Assembly: GCF_003428335.1 (NCBI RefSeq)
Contig: NZ_CP031704.1
Coordinates: 4,600,071 to 4,664,070, forward strand
Origin: Solimonas sp. K1W22B-7
GTDB taxonomy: Bacteria; Pseudomonadota; Gammaproteobacteria; Nevskiales; Nevskiaceae
DNA length: 64,000 nt
Reading direction: 5' to 3'
Below, in pieces: positions 51,644 to 60,471 of this stretch. The first letter of the stretch is position 1. Each line of letters begins with the position of its first letter. The position numbers were made by a program, and so were the translations under genes. The notes beneath the pieces were generated by a model. The model worked only from the letters and a program-made list of their open reading frames with translations. It made no database searches and was not told the DNA's origin.

Positions 51644-52648
51644 TCATGCCGGCGAAAGCCGGTAGGTGGATTCACATTTGAAATGCAACACTTTGGCGAA
51701 GACCTCGGCAGGGGTTTTGAAGCCGAGGCACTTGCGTGGCGTGTGATTGTAGATCTGAGCGATCTGCAAGAGTTGGTCTGGTGAGAGGTCTTCGACGTTG
51801 GTTCCCCGGGGTAGCCAGCGGCGCAAACGCCCGTTGGCATTCTCGACGCCACCCTTCTGCCAGGGGGAATGCGGATCGCAGAAATAGGTCTGCAAGCCCA
51901 GGGGCTGATGCAGGGTGTAGTGCAAGGCGAATTCGGTGCCGTTGTCGAAGGTGATGCTGCGGCGCAGGGCTGGGGGCAGTGGGGCCAGCAAGGCCTGGAG
52001 GGTTTGCGCCACCGGCGCAGCGGCCTTGCTGGGCTGGCGGACGATGGCGGTCAGCCGGGACGTTCGCTCATGCAGGGTCAGGATGGCTTGGCCATAGCGC
52101 GCAAAGAGCATCAGGTCGGCTTCCCAGTGTCCCGCCTGGCGCCGGTCAGCCGCAGCCTTGGGGCGCTTTTCGATCGAAACCCGCTGCTGGATGTGCTCTG
52201 CCGGGCTGCCGCCCTTGCGGCCACGGAAGCCGCGCTTGCTCTTGGCACGGGGCAGATAGAGACGCCAGGAAAAGTCGTTGGTCCGGGCGATCTGGGCGGC
52301 AATGAAGCGATAGATGCTCTCGTAGCTGATCTGCAGATCCTGCTGAGCCAGCCGCCGCGATACCTGCTCGGGAGACCAGCCTCGGCGCAATCCCTCCAGA
52401 ACCCTGGCTTGCAGCTCGGCATCACGCAGAAGCCGGCTACCTTGCCAGCGGCGCGCCCGAGCTTGCTCGCCGGCATAGACGCTCTGGTAGCCCGTCGCGC
52501 CAGTGTTGCGCTTCAGTTCCCGAGAAATGCTCGATGGCGCGCGATCCAGAGCTGCCGCAATTTGCCGGATCGACTCCCCGGCTTGGCGCCGACGGGAAAT
52601 CTCACACCGTTCCTCGATTCCAAATTGCTCAAAGCTCTTGCGTCCCAT
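51644..52648 (-). CDS. IS30-family transposase
   Basis: A 334-residue IS30 transposase. The N-terminal HTH is FEQFGIEERCEISRRRQAGESIRQIAAALDRAPSSISREL. The DDE catalytic site is in HWEADLMLF, ITFDNGTEF and GGVENANGRLRR, and NHTPRKCLGFKTPAEVF is the family end. The frame is intact. The last eight or so residues and the stop codon (51644-51646) are read from flanking DNA beyond the left terminal repeat, so the C-terminus depends on the insertion site. Confidence 0.93.
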   Translation of the reverse strand: MGRKSFEQFGIEERCEISRRRQAGESIRQIAAALDRAPSSISRELKRNTGATGYQSVYAGEQARARRWQGSRLLRDAELQARVLEGLRRGWSPEQVSRRLAQQDLQISYESIYRFIAAQIARTNDFSWRLYLPRAKSKRGFRGRKGGSPAEHIQQRVSIEKRPKAAADRRQAGHWEADLMLFARYGQAILTLHERTSRLTAIVRQPSKAAAPVAQTLQALLAPLPPALRRSITFDNGTEFALHYTLHQPLGLQTYFCDPHSPWQKGGVENANGRLRRWLPRGTNVEDLSPDQLLQIAQIYNHTPRKCLGFKTPAEVFAKVLHFKCESTYRLSPA

Positions 52649-52689
52649 TGCAGCACCCTCGTAATAGGGTGTTGCATTTGGTTTGTGAA
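51671..52689 (-). mobile_element. IS30-family insertion sequence
   Basis: The element is about 1019 bp. The terminal inverted repeats are 51671-51691 (TTCACATTTGAAATGCAACAC on the plus strand with outer end TTCACA) and 52669-52689; in matching orientation they share TTCACA, four to five differing bases, then AAATGCAACAC. One intact transposase is inside. No clear target duplication is visible. The DNA on either side carries arms of an inverted repeat (51639-51651 and 52694-52706), so the target was a palindromic site. Confidence 0.82.
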
Positions 52690-52855
52690 CTCACGGTATG
52701 ACGTCGTACGGCGGCTGCTTCTGTCCGGGACTGGATGCGGTGCCAACAGTAGGCGCCTCCAGGCGAATGCAATGAACCGCATCAATCGTGACGACGGGTC
52801 GCAGGTTCACCGACTCCCGCGTGCTGGTTCCGGCCGTTGCCGGCCACCGGCGGTG

Positions 52856-53206
52856 TCAGCCCCGTCTTTCCGGCACCCCTTTCAGCACGCGGCGCACGCG
52901 GTTCCCCAGCCGGCTCCTGCCGGCCTCCCGCCGCTCCGGGGTACGAAAGATGGCCGCGTAGCCGTCGCGTGTGCCTTCCTCATCCTCCAGCTCATCGGAA
53001 AGGCCCAGGTCATCCAGGGCCTCGCAGAGCGCCATGAAGGCTGCGGGGTCCGAGGGCATGAACTGCCGGTAGATCTGTCCGCGCTCATTGCGGATGGCCA
53101 CCAGGCAGGGGTGTCCATAGCCGTACTCCCTGACGGCCTCGGCGGCGGCGAGGATGCGTTCATCGAACCGGAAGGGTTCGGCTTCAGGCAATAGCTGGGT
53201 CTGCAT
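52856..53206 (-). CDS. Hypothetical small acidic protein
   Basis: A 116-residue protein with no family I recognise. The middle part (FRFDERILAAAEAVREYGYGHPCLVAIRNERGQIYRQFMP) looks like a small alpha/beta domain, followed by an acidic helix (FMALCEALDDLGLSDELEDEEG) and a basic end (RRVRRVLKGVPERRG). No signal sequence or membrane helix. The ATG at 53206 is used; the frame is open further upstream without support. It lies between the IS30 element and the palindrome before the SDR gene. It may be a real small gene; coding support is composition and frame only. Confidence 0.5.
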   Translation of the reverse strand: MQTQLLPEAEPFRFDERILAAAEAVREYGYGHPCLVAIRNERGQIYRQFMPSDPAAFMALCEALDDLGLSDELEDEEGTRDGYAAIFRTPERREAGRSRLGNRVRRVLKGVPERRG

Positions 53207-53367
53207 AGGTATTGGGCTCCCGCAGACGGATATCGTTCTCGATACCCCTGCCCCTGTCCATCGGTTTTCGCCAAGCAACTGATATTGCTGGTCTTACAGC
53301 CCTGCCCCTGATTCAGCTCACGGCCCTCAGTCCCGGCTTCCCGTTCCGGGATGCCGCGCTGGACGGC

Positions 53368-53391
53368 GCAAGTTATCATCTGATAACTTGC
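53368..53391. promoter_or_regulatory. 24-bp near-perfect palindrome, likely operator
   Basis: GCAAGTTATCA and TGATAACTTGC are perfect 11-bp arms around TC. It lies 58 bases upstream of the SDR gene and overlaps a possible promoter. Its size and symmetry are those of a TetR-family operator. The TetR gene at 56565, at the end of the same gene run, is the likely binder. Confidence 0.6.
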
Positions 53392-53449
53392 GGGCACGGC
53401 GATTCGCGCACCCATACCGGGAGACGCCGCCGCAGGGCGGGCGAGAGAC

Positions 53450-54211
53450 ATGACAAAGCGCTATTCGAACAAGCGTGTGCTGGTCACCGGCGCGGCAGGC
53501 GGCATGGGACAGGCCTTCGCGCGCCGGTTTTCCGATGAGGGCGCCGAGCTGGTCCTCACGGACGTCGACGAGAAAGGCCTGGAGCAGGTGGCGGCCGCGC
53601 TGCGCGCACAGGGCGTGAGCTGCTCCGCGCATCGCGTCGACCTGGCGCAGGAAAGCGGGATCCAGTCTTTCGCAGTGGAGTTCTGCAAGCTGCATCCGCA
53701 GCTCGACGTGCTGGTCAACAACGCCGGCATCGCCTATGGCGAGGTCGCGCACCGCTTCCTCGGCCTGTCGCAGGAGAAGTGGCTGCGCTTCCTGGCGGTG
53801 AACACCGTGGCCCCGTTGCTGCTGGCGGAAGCGCTGCGCCCTGCCCTGGCCGGCGCGAGGGGCGTGGTGATCAATGTCTCCTCCATGGCGAGCTATGTGC
53901 CGGCGACGGCCTATGGCGTGACCAAGGCGGCGCTCAATGCCATGACCTATGGCATGGCCAGCGCCTTCGGCAACGACGGCATCCGCGTCAACGCGATCGC
54001 GCCCGGCATCATGGAAACCCCGGCCGGGGTGGCCCAGCTACCGCCCGAAACCTACGCGCGCATCCAGGGCCAGCAGATGCTGAAGCTGCACGGCACTGCC
54101 GACGACATCGCCAATCTCGCCCTGTTCCTCGCTTCCGAGGAAGCGCGCTTCATCACCGGCGACACCATGCTCTGCGACGCGGGCAACCGCATCCGGGGCT
54201 GGCGCCCGTAG
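53450..54211 (+). CDS. SDR family oxidoreductase
   Basis: A 253-residue classical SDR. The cofactor loop TGAAGGMG is at 13-20, Asp38 after strand 2 (LVLTDVDE) indicates NAD(H), NNAG is at 90-93, the serine is in NVSSMAS (144-145), and Tyr155-x3-Lys159 (YGVTK) completes the active site. The end FITGDTMLCDAGNRIRGW is typical of 3-oxoacyl-reductase/hydroxysteroid-type SDRs. A strong palindrome lies upstream. It is 35 bases ahead of the tannase-like gene, probably one operon concerned with a lipid, steroid or aromatic ester substrate. Confidence 0.88.
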   Translation: MTKRYSNKRVLVTGAAGGMGQAFARRFSDEGAELVLTDVDEKGLEQVAAALRAQGVSCSAHRVDLAQESGIQSFAVEFCKLHPQLDVLVNNAGIAYGEVAHRFLGLSQEKWLRFLAVNTVAPLLLAEALRPALAGARGVVINVSSMASYVPATAYGVTKAALNAMTYGMASAFGNDGIRVNAIAPGIMETPAGVAQLPPETYARIQGQQMLKLHGTADDIANLALFLASEEARFITGDTMLCDAGNRIRGWRP

Positions 54212-54246
54212 CCAGCGCAGCCATCACAAAGCCCAAGGAGAATCAT

Positions 54247-56514
54247 GTGAGCGCCATCGGCAGCTGGAAGGCCCGCATGTCGACGCCGGTCGGTCCACAG
54301 GACATGGTCCTGCACATCGACACCCTCGACAGCGCCTTTACCGGCCGCATCGAAAGCCCCATGGGCAATCACAGCATCGCCGGCACGGCTTCCGCGGGAA
54401 CGCTCCACTGGCAGATGAAGGCCGCCAAGCCGATGCCGATCACCGTGAGCTTCGCGGTGCGCTTCGAGGAAGACCGGCTCAGCGGCAGCGCCAAGCTCGG
54501 CTTCCTCGGAAAATCGACCATCACCGGCGAGCGCCTCGCGGCCGGCACCCCTGTGCCCGCCGTGCCAGCGGACGAGCCGGAGGCGCCGGAGCCCGTGACG
54601 GGCGACTCCGTCGATCCGCGCTACAACCAGCCCTATGTCGATGTGAACGAGCTGCGCAGCGAGCCTGTGCCGCATCGCTACGTGCACGGCGGCTTCACCG
54701 GAACCGACGCGCGCTTCTCCTTCTACTTTCCGGCGAAGGAGCAGTACCAGGGGCGCTTCTTCCACAACACCTACCCGATGGCCCTGTCGGAGGACATCGG
54801 CCCCTTCCCCATCGCCTTCGACGTGGCCATCGGCAACCTCGCCTTCACGATCGACAGCGGCGCCTACTACGTGCAGACCAACCTGGGCGGCAACGACCGC
54901 GCGGGCGGCATGGCAGACCCGGCGATCGCCGCCTACCGCGTCAACGCGGCCGCGGCGAAGTATTCGCGGGTGGTGGCGGCGGAGCTCTATGGCGAGCACC
55001 GCTCTTACGGCTATCTCTTCGGCGGCAGCGGCGGCTCCTACCAGGTGGTCGGCAGCGCCGAGAACACTCAAGGCGTCTGGGATGGCTTCGTGCCCTTCGT
55101 GATGGCCACGCCCAATGCCATCCCCAGCATGTTCACGGTACGCATGCATGCGCTGCGCGTGCTGCGGCAGCGCGACCGCTTCCCCGCGATCATGGACGCG
55201 ATCAATCCCGGCGGCAGCGGCGATCTGTATGCGGAACTGAACGAGGAAGAGAGTGCCGCGCTGCGGGAGGCGACGCGGATGGGCTACCCGCCGCGCGGCT
55301 GGTGGAACCACGAAAGCCTGGACAGCGGCTACTTCGCCCAGGTGGCGCCGATCATGCCGATGCTGGACCCTGCTTACGTCGAGGACTTCTGGAGCCAGCC
55401 CGGTTACCTCGGCAGCGACCCGGCATCGGCCATACGGGCGGCGCGCTTCCAGTTCGACACGAGCGTGACGCGGGTCATCGAAGGATTCCCCAGGCAGGTC
55501 GAGCTGGCGGACGTGCCCGGACACGACTTCGCGGATTCGCACCTGGTGATGACCAGCGGCGCCGCGGCCGGCAAGAGCATTCCCATCGCCACCATCAGCG
55601 GCAACACGATCGGCTTCGCCTACGCCGCGGACCAGTCGACGGCCAACGGCATCCGCGCCGGCGACCGGGTACGCATCGACAATGCCTGGGGGCTCGCGCT
55701 GCAGACCTACCAACGCCACCAGCTGCCCACGCCCGACCTCTACGGCTGGAACCAGTACCGCAAACCCGACGGTGCGCCGCTCTACCCGCAGCGCGACATG
55801 CTCATCGGCCCGATCGCGGCCGCGGGCACGGCGGCAACCCTCGCCAGCGGCCGGTTCAGCGGCAAGATGATCCTGCTCGAATGCCTGATGGACATCGATG
55901 CCCTGGCCTGGCAGGCGGACTGGTACCGCTCCAGGGTGCAGGAAGCGCAGGGCGCGGGCTTCGAGGACCACTTCGCGCTGTGGTTCATCGACCACGCGCA
56001 GCACGACAACCCGCAGACGCCGGCCGCCCATGCCCACACCGTGAGCTTCGAGGGCGCCCTGCAGCAGGCGTTGCGCGATCTCAGCGCCTGGGTGGAAAAA
56101 GGCGTAAAACCGACCAGCACGCAATACCAGGTGGTCGACACACAGGTCATCGTGCCGGCCGACGCCCATGAACGCCAGGGCATCCAGCCCGTGGTGCTGC
56201 TGCAGGCCAATGGCGGCGAGCGCGCCGAGGTCGCGGCCGGCGAGCCCGTGCGCTTCTCGGCAAGGGTCGAAGTGCCCGCCGGCGCCGGCCGGGTGGTCGC
56301 GGCGGAATGGGATTTCGAAGGCCTGGGCAGCTATCCGCAGGCGGCGCAGATCGACGCGCCGCAATCCCGGGTCCAGCTTTCGGCGACGCACGCCTACGCA
56401 AAGCCGGGCACCTACTTCGCCGTGCTGCGCGTGGCCTCGCAGCGCCAGGGCGACGCGCAGACGCCGTTCGGGCGCGTCCAGAACATCGGCCGCGTGCGGG
56501 TCGTGGTTCGCTAG
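54247..56514 (+). CDS. Tannase-like alpha/beta hydrolase with N- and C-terminal beta domains
   Basis: A 755-residue protein. Residues 1-100 form a small beta domain (WKARMSTPVGPQDMVLHID, MGNHSIAG, GSAKLGFLGKSTITGERL). The middle has GRFFHNTYPMALSE, YVQTNLGGND and a nucleophile-like elbow GGSGGS with Ser261 (FGGSGGSYQ), then ENTQGVWDGFVPFVMATPNA, recalling tannase/feruloyl-esterase folds; a late HAHTVSFEGALQQAL may hold the histidine. The last 100 residues resemble a PKD domain (AEWDFEGLGSYPQ, THAYAKPGTYFAVLRV). No signal sequence is seen. The GTG at 54247 has AAGGAG upstream. The substrate is unknown and the hydrolase assignment is moderate. Confidence 0.55.
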   Translation: MSAIGSWKARMSTPVGPQDMVLHIDTLDSAFTGRIESPMGNHSIAGTASAGTLHWQMKAAKPMPITVSFAVRFEEDRLSGSAKLGFLGKSTITGERLAAGTPVPAVPADEPEAPEPVTGDSVDPRYNQPYVDVNELRSEPVPHRYVHGGFTGTDARFSFYFPAKEQYQGRFFHNTYPMALSEDIGPFPIAFDVAIGNLAFTIDSGAYYVQTNLGGNDRAGGMADPAIAAYRVNAAAAKYSRVVAAELYGEHRSYGYLFGGSGGSYQVVGSAENTQGVWDGFVPFVMATPNAIPSMFTVRMHALRVLRQRDRFPAIMDAINPGGSGDLYAELNEEESAALREATRMGYPPRGWWNHESLDSGYFAQVAPIMPMLDPAYVEDFWSQPGYLGSDPASAIRAARFQFDTSVTRVIEGFPRQVELADVPGHDFADSHLVMTSGAAAGKSIPIATISGNTIGFAYAADQSTANGIRAGDRVRIDNAWGLALQTYQRHQLPTPDLYGWNQYRKPDGAPLYPQRDMLIGPIAAAGTAATLASGRFSGKMILLECLMDIDALAWQADWYRSRVQEAQGAGFEDHFALWFIDHAQHDNPQTPAAHAHTVSFEGALQQALRDLSAWVEKGVKPTSTQYQVVDTQVIVPADAHERQGIQPVVLLQANGGERAEVAAGEPVRFSARVEVPAGAGRVVAAEWDFEGLGSYPQAAQIDAPQSRVQLSATHAYAKPGTYFAVLRVASQRQGDAQTPFGRVQNIGRVRVVVR

Positions 56515-56564
56515 GCAGGGCCAAGCATCCGCTCCGCGGGTCGGCCGCTTTATACTCGTTGCCC

Positions 56565-57128
56565 ATGAAAGCCGCCCCGCCGCCGAAGAAGCGCAACGCA
56601 CCGAAAACCAAGGCGGACATCCTGGCCGCCGCCCAGAAGGCCTTTGCGGAAGTGGGCTACGCGCATGCCGGCATCCGCGATATCGCGGCGATCGCCGGGG
56701 TCAGCTCCACCCTGCTGCTGCGCTACTTCGGCTCCAAGGCCGGCCTGTTCGAGGCGGCGCTGGTGGAGGCGATGAGCGTGGGCGAACTGTTCGAACTGCA
56801 GCGGGAGCAGTTCGGCGAGCGCCTGGCGGCAATGTTCATGGACCGCAGCCTGGACATCAAGGCGCCCTCGCTGATCGCGCTGTCGACGGTGGACGTGGAT
56901 GCCCGCGACATCACCACGCGCGTCACCGAACAGTACGGCGTGGCGCCGCTGGCCCGGTGGCTGGGCGGGCCCGACGCCCGCGTGCGCGCCCTGGAGATCT
57001 TCATGCTCTCCACGTCCTTCGTGCTCTACACCCGGCAGCTGCCGCAGATGTTCGCCACCCGGGGCGTCGACAAGAAGATGGCCAAGTGGTTTGCCGCCAC
57101 GGTGCAGGCCATCGTCGACCAGTCCTGA
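56565..57128 (+). CDS. TetR-family transcriptional regulator
   Basis: A 187-residue TetR repressor. After a basic N-terminal tail, the HTH domain covers about 15-60: KADILAAAQKAFAEVGYAHAGIRDIAAIAGVSSTLLLRYFGSKAGLF. The C-terminal domain should bind the inducer. TATACT at 56551-56556 lies 8 bases before the ATG and no ribosome site is seen, so a leaderless transcript is plausible. It is 50 bases after the tannase-like gene and convergent with DUF1302. It likely controls the SDR-hydrolase operon through the palindrome at 53368. Confidence 0.87.
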   Translation: MKAAPPPKKRNAPKTKADILAAAQKAFAEVGYAHAGIRDIAAIAGVSSTLLLRYFGSKAGLFEAALVEAMSVGELFELQREQFGERLAAMFMDRSLDIKAPSLIALSTVDVDARDITTRVTEQYGVAPLARWLGGPDARVRALEIFMLSTSFVLYTRQLPQMFATRGVDKKMAKWFAATVQAIVDQS

Positions 57129-57142
57129 AACTGGCGCGGAGC

Positions 57143-57169
57143 AAAAAAAGAGCCTGCGGGAGCAGGCTC
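57143..57169 (-). terminator. Intrinsic terminator of the DUF1329-DUF1302 operon
   Basis: Read on the minus strand, an 8-bp stem (GAGCCTGC at 57150-57157 and GCAGGCTC at 57162-57169 in plus coordinates) with a 4-base loop is followed by seven T (57143-57149). A second 8-bp hairpin, TCCCGGAA with TTCCGGGA (57177-57198), lies between it and the DUF1302 stop. Confidence 0.85.
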
Positions 57170-57223
57170 CATGAATTCCCGGAAGGAGGATTCCGGGACA
57201 CGCGATCCTTCCGTCCGCCGGAA

Positions 57224-58978
57224 TCAGAACCCCAGCTTGATCGCCAGCGAAACGTAGTCGCGATCGGCCAACGGCCGCTCGACGGGATCCGGCGTGCCGA
57301 GGAACCAGGCGTAGTTGAGCCCGAGCTGGTAGCGCTGCAGGTAGGTGGCGGTGACACCCAGGCCGGCGCGCCGGTCGTGCTCGCCGGTCAGGCTGCCGAA
57401 AGCGCCTGCCATCGGCGAGTTGCCCCTGAGCATGTGCGAGAAGCTGGCCTTGAGGGTCAGGTCCACCGCCGGCAACACGTCGCGGTAGTCGGCGGACGCC
57501 AGCGTGGAGTAGCCGTAGGCCTCGCGGCTCCTGGCCAGGTCGGTGCTGCCCGCCACCGGCTCGACGTCGTGCACGCGGACATAGCCGGCCTCGCCGGTCA
57601 GCGTGAGCGCGTCCCAGAATGCCGTCGGATTGATGATGTAGAGGCCCGAGACCAGCACCTGGCTCATGTCGGCGCGCGTGAACGTGGGGACGCTGGCGTT
57701 GACCATGGTGGAGGCGCCGTCGCGGTAGCTGTATTCCGCGGACACCTGCACGTCGCCGATCGTGGTGGAGAGGTCGGCGCCATAGAGTCCGACGTCGTCG
57801 AAGTACTCGGCCTGGTAGGTGACCGGCGCCGGCCGCCCCAGTGTCGCGGTGGTGATGCCCTGCGTCAGCACGCCGGGCACCGCGGCGGCGGGAATGCCCA
57901 GCGCGGCGAAGATCGGCGTCGCCGCGGCGATCAGCTGCGGCGACGGGTTCACCACGGGCGGCACCAGCGTCAGCGCGCCGACGTTGAGCCTCACCGTGGG
58001 GATGTTCTCGTGGTAGCGCAGGTAGTAGGCGCCGATCTCCGTCACCTCGGTGACCTGGTAGTTCAGCGCCAGGCCCCACTGGCCGTCGCTGCCGGGCTTG
58101 ATGTCCGGCCCGCGCGTGACGATCAGCTGCTCCGGCGTGCCGGGAATCAGCCTGCCGAACAGCGGGAACAGCGGGTTCCTGCCGCCGTAGAGGAAGCGGG
58201 CGCCGGGGCCGATGATGTCCGAGGTGGCGAAGTAGTCGCCCTGGGGCGTCACCTCGGTCTCGGCGAATTCCAGCTTGTAGTAGCCGCGCAGGGTCGCCTG
58301 CTGCGTCATGCCCAGCTGGAAGGAAACCTGCGAGCTGGGCAGCAGCAGGTCCTTGGTCTCCACGCCCGGCGAATTGGACTTGGTGCCGTCGGCCGGGCCC
58401 TGCGCCGAAGCGATGCCGAGGAAGAACAGGCTCTGCCCCCAGGACACCACCTGGCGACCGGCGCGCAGGTCCAGGTTCATGCCCCCGGGGAGGTTCCAGC
58501 GGCCGTAGGCGTAGGCATCGAGCAGGCGCGCGCGGCGGCCGTCGTAGCGCTCGGTCTCGCGGGTGAACTCGTCGTTCGGCCCGGTCTTGTTGACGGTGCC
58601 GGGCGAGTCGTTGTCGTTGTCTCCCAGGTAGGCCAGGTCGTAAAAGGCGCTGCCGCTGAACAGGGCGCCGTAATTGTTGTGCGTGAGGCCGACCTCGCCG
58701 AACAGCGTCGCGCGGTTGTAGATCAGGCTGTCGCGGTCGAAGTTGCGGTCGCCGTCGTCGCCGTTGATGGTGGTCGGCACGCCGGAAGCGTTGACGGGAC
58801 CGTTGACGATGCGATCGTCGGCGCGGCCGGTGCGCATCGCCACGCCATAGTTGAGCGTGGCGCGGTACTCCGCCGCCCAGTCGGCGCCCAGGTCCAGCGT
58901 GCCGGCACGGGCATTGCCGGTGGCGGCGCAGAGCGCGAGCGGCAGCCCGATGACACCCCGCAGATGACTTGCTTTCAT
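57224..58978 (-). CDS. DUF1302 outer-membrane protein
   Basis: A 584-residue exported protein (signal sequence ending GNARAG). It shows alternating amphipathic strands and the DUF1302 patterns NYGVAMRTG near the start, FDRDSLIYNRATLFGEVGL, LDAYAYGRWNL with LRAGRQVVSWGQSLFF, and a terminal strand ending in Phe (YVSLAIKLGF). The family forms outer-membrane barrels that occur next to DUF1329 proteins and RND/MMPL lipid transporters in steroid- and hydrocarbon-degrading bacteria. It is 22 bases downstream of the DUF1329 gene, so the two form one operon. Confidence 0.87.
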   Translation of the reverse strand: MKASHLRGVIGLPLALCAATGNARAGTLDLGADWAAEYRATLNYGVAMRTGRADDRIVNGPVNASGVPTTINGDDGDRNFDRDSLIYNRATLFGEVGLTHNNYGALFSGSAFYDLAYLGDNDNDSPGTVNKTGPNDEFTRETERYDGRRARLLDAYAYGRWNLPGGMNLDLRAGRQVVSWGQSLFFLGIASAQGPADGTKSNSPGVETKDLLLPSSQVSFQLGMTQQATLRGYYKLEFAETEVTPQGDYFATSDIIGPGARFLYGGRNPLFPLFGRLIPGTPEQLIVTRGPDIKPGSDGQWGLALNYQVTEVTEIGAYYLRYHENIPTVRLNVGALTLVPPVVNPSPQLIAAATPIFAALGIPAAAVPGVLTQGITTATLGRPAPVTYQAEYFDDVGLYGADLSTTIGDVQVSAEYSYRDGASTMVNASVPTFTRADMSQVLVSGLYIINPTAFWDALTLTGEAGYVRVHDVEPVAGSTDLARSREAYGYSTLASADYRDVLPAVDLTLKASFSHMLRGNSPMAGAFGSLTGEHDRRAGLGVTATYLQRYQLGLNYAWFLGTPDPVERPLADRDYVSLAIKLGF

Positions 58979-59000
58979 GTCGTTCTCCCTGTGGTGTGTT

Positions 59001-60380
59001 TCAGCGGCCGCGCGACTGCGCGGCCTTGGGGCCGAACATCTCGGGCCGGAGCGAGGGATCGTTGACCCTCCACCAGTTGTCCTTGCCGACCTGGTTGACC
59101 AGGTAGGTGGCCTCGTAGGCCCGGTTCTTCAGGTCGTGGTAGACCGCGACGGTGCGGTGGTAGGCCTGCGCGTCCGGCGCGTAGCGGTAGGCGATGTACT
59201 TGATCCGCCACAGCTCGCCGCGGCCGTCGTAGTTGTCGCCCCAGGCCGGCAGCCAGGTGTCCTCGTCGGCGTAGATCACGCGCTTCTTGTAGACGTGGCG
59301 CATGCCGGGCTTGAGATGGCCCTCGATCACCCAGACGCGATGCAGTTCGAAGCGCAGCAGTTCGGGATTGATGCTTTGCGCGCCCAGCAGCTCGTCGTAG
59401 GAGAGCTTCTGGTCGTTGATGCGGAACATGTGCGCCGGCATGTAGAACTCCTGCCGGCCCACCAGCTTCCAGTCGTAGCGCTCGGGAGACCCGTTGAAGA
59501 TGTAGTTGTCGTCCACCGTGTGCATGCCCGTCGGCGGCACCGGGTAGTCGCAGCAGATGTTGGGCGCCTGGCGCACGCGGCGCGTGCCGGGCAGGTACTG
59601 CCAGGCGGAGGTGGCGTCGTCGGTGAAGTCGTTGGGCTGCCAGCCGGTGGAGATGAAGCCCTTGTCGCGCGGCGGCGAGTTGAACTCGCTCAGGAAATAG
59701 GTCTGTATCTTGTCGCTGAACGGCCGGATGTTGTCGGGTCCGCGCGACTGGTTCAGCGACATGTAGTACTGCTGCGCCATGCTGATGTCGCCGTTGGGAT
59801 AGACCACGGCGATGTCGTTGACCACTCTCTCCGAAGCCGGCCGGCGCGCGGTGGCGACGTTCCAGACCGCCTCCAGGCCATTGGCCGGAAAGGGAAAGGC
59901 GATGCCGGCGTTGAGGCCTTCCAGGCCCTTGCCGTTGGGCTTCACCTGCGCGCTCAGCGCGTTCTTCCTGGTCACCTCGCAGGCCCAGTCGGGCATGCGG
60001 AAGTCGCGGTGACTGGGATACACCGGCATGCGGAAACCCTGCGGGTACTTCTGCAGCAGCTTCTGCTGGCCCGGCGTCAGCCGCCCGGCGTACTGCGCCA
60101 TGTTGTCCGCGGTGATCGTGAACAGCGGCTTCTCGGCGGCATAGGGGCCGGGGGTATAGCCGGACTTCTCCGCCGCCGCCATGCCGGGCCAGCCGTCGAG
60201 CCACTGGCCGGTATAGGCGGCCACCCCGCTGTCGCTGCCGGCGCGGATCGCGCCGGCGCAGGTGAGCGTGTCGCCATCGAGCTTTGCCGCCTCTTCCGCG
60301 GGCACCTTGGCGGAGACTGCCACCGGCAAGGTCAGCGCCAGGGTCAGGGCGGCAAGACGGATAAGATTGCTGCGGTTCAT
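59001..60380 (-). CDS. DUF1329 exported protein (LolA/LppX-like)
   Basis: A 459-residue protein with a signal sequence (IRLAALTLALTLPVAVSAK). The DUF1329 patterns are present: AGIAFPFPANGLEAVWN, RRVRQAPNICCDYPVPPTGMHTVDDNYIFNGSPERYDWKLVGRQEFYMP in the middle, and HRVWVIEGHLKPGMRHVYKKRVIYADEDTWLP near the end. The fold resembles lipoprotein or lipid carriers, and the protein is thought to shuttle a hydrophobic compound between membranes with its DUF1302 partner. No MMPL transporter is adjacent here. It is divergent from a TetR gene with a 91-bp gap. Confidence 0.87.
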   Translation of the reverse strand: MNRSNLIRLAALTLALTLPVAVSAKVPAEEAAKLDGDTLTCAGAIRAGSDSGVAAYTGQWLDGWPGMAAAEKSGYTPGPYAAEKPLFTITADNMAQYAGRLTPGQQKLLQKYPQGFRMPVYPSHRDFRMPDWACEVTRKNALSAQVKPNGKGLEGLNAGIAFPFPANGLEAVWNVATARRPASERVVNDIAVVYPNGDISMAQQYYMSLNQSRGPDNIRPFSDKIQTYFLSEFNSPPRDKGFISTGWQPNDFTDDATSAWQYLPGTRRVRQAPNICCDYPVPPTGMHTVDDNYIFNGSPERYDWKLVGRQEFYMPAHMFRINDQKLSYDELLGAQSINPELLRFELHRVWVIEGHLKPGMRHVYKKRVIYADEDTWLPAWGDNYDGRGELWRIKYIAYRYAPDAQAYHRTVAVYHDLKNRAYEATYLVNQVGKDNWWRVNDPSLRPEMFGPKAAQSRGR

Positions 60381-60471
60381 CGGGTTCTCCTCATGAGGGG
60401 CCGAGCGCTGTGCCGCGCTTTCGGTTAATCTGATCTGCAGTATTATTTGATACCGAGTCTCGCAATTAATC

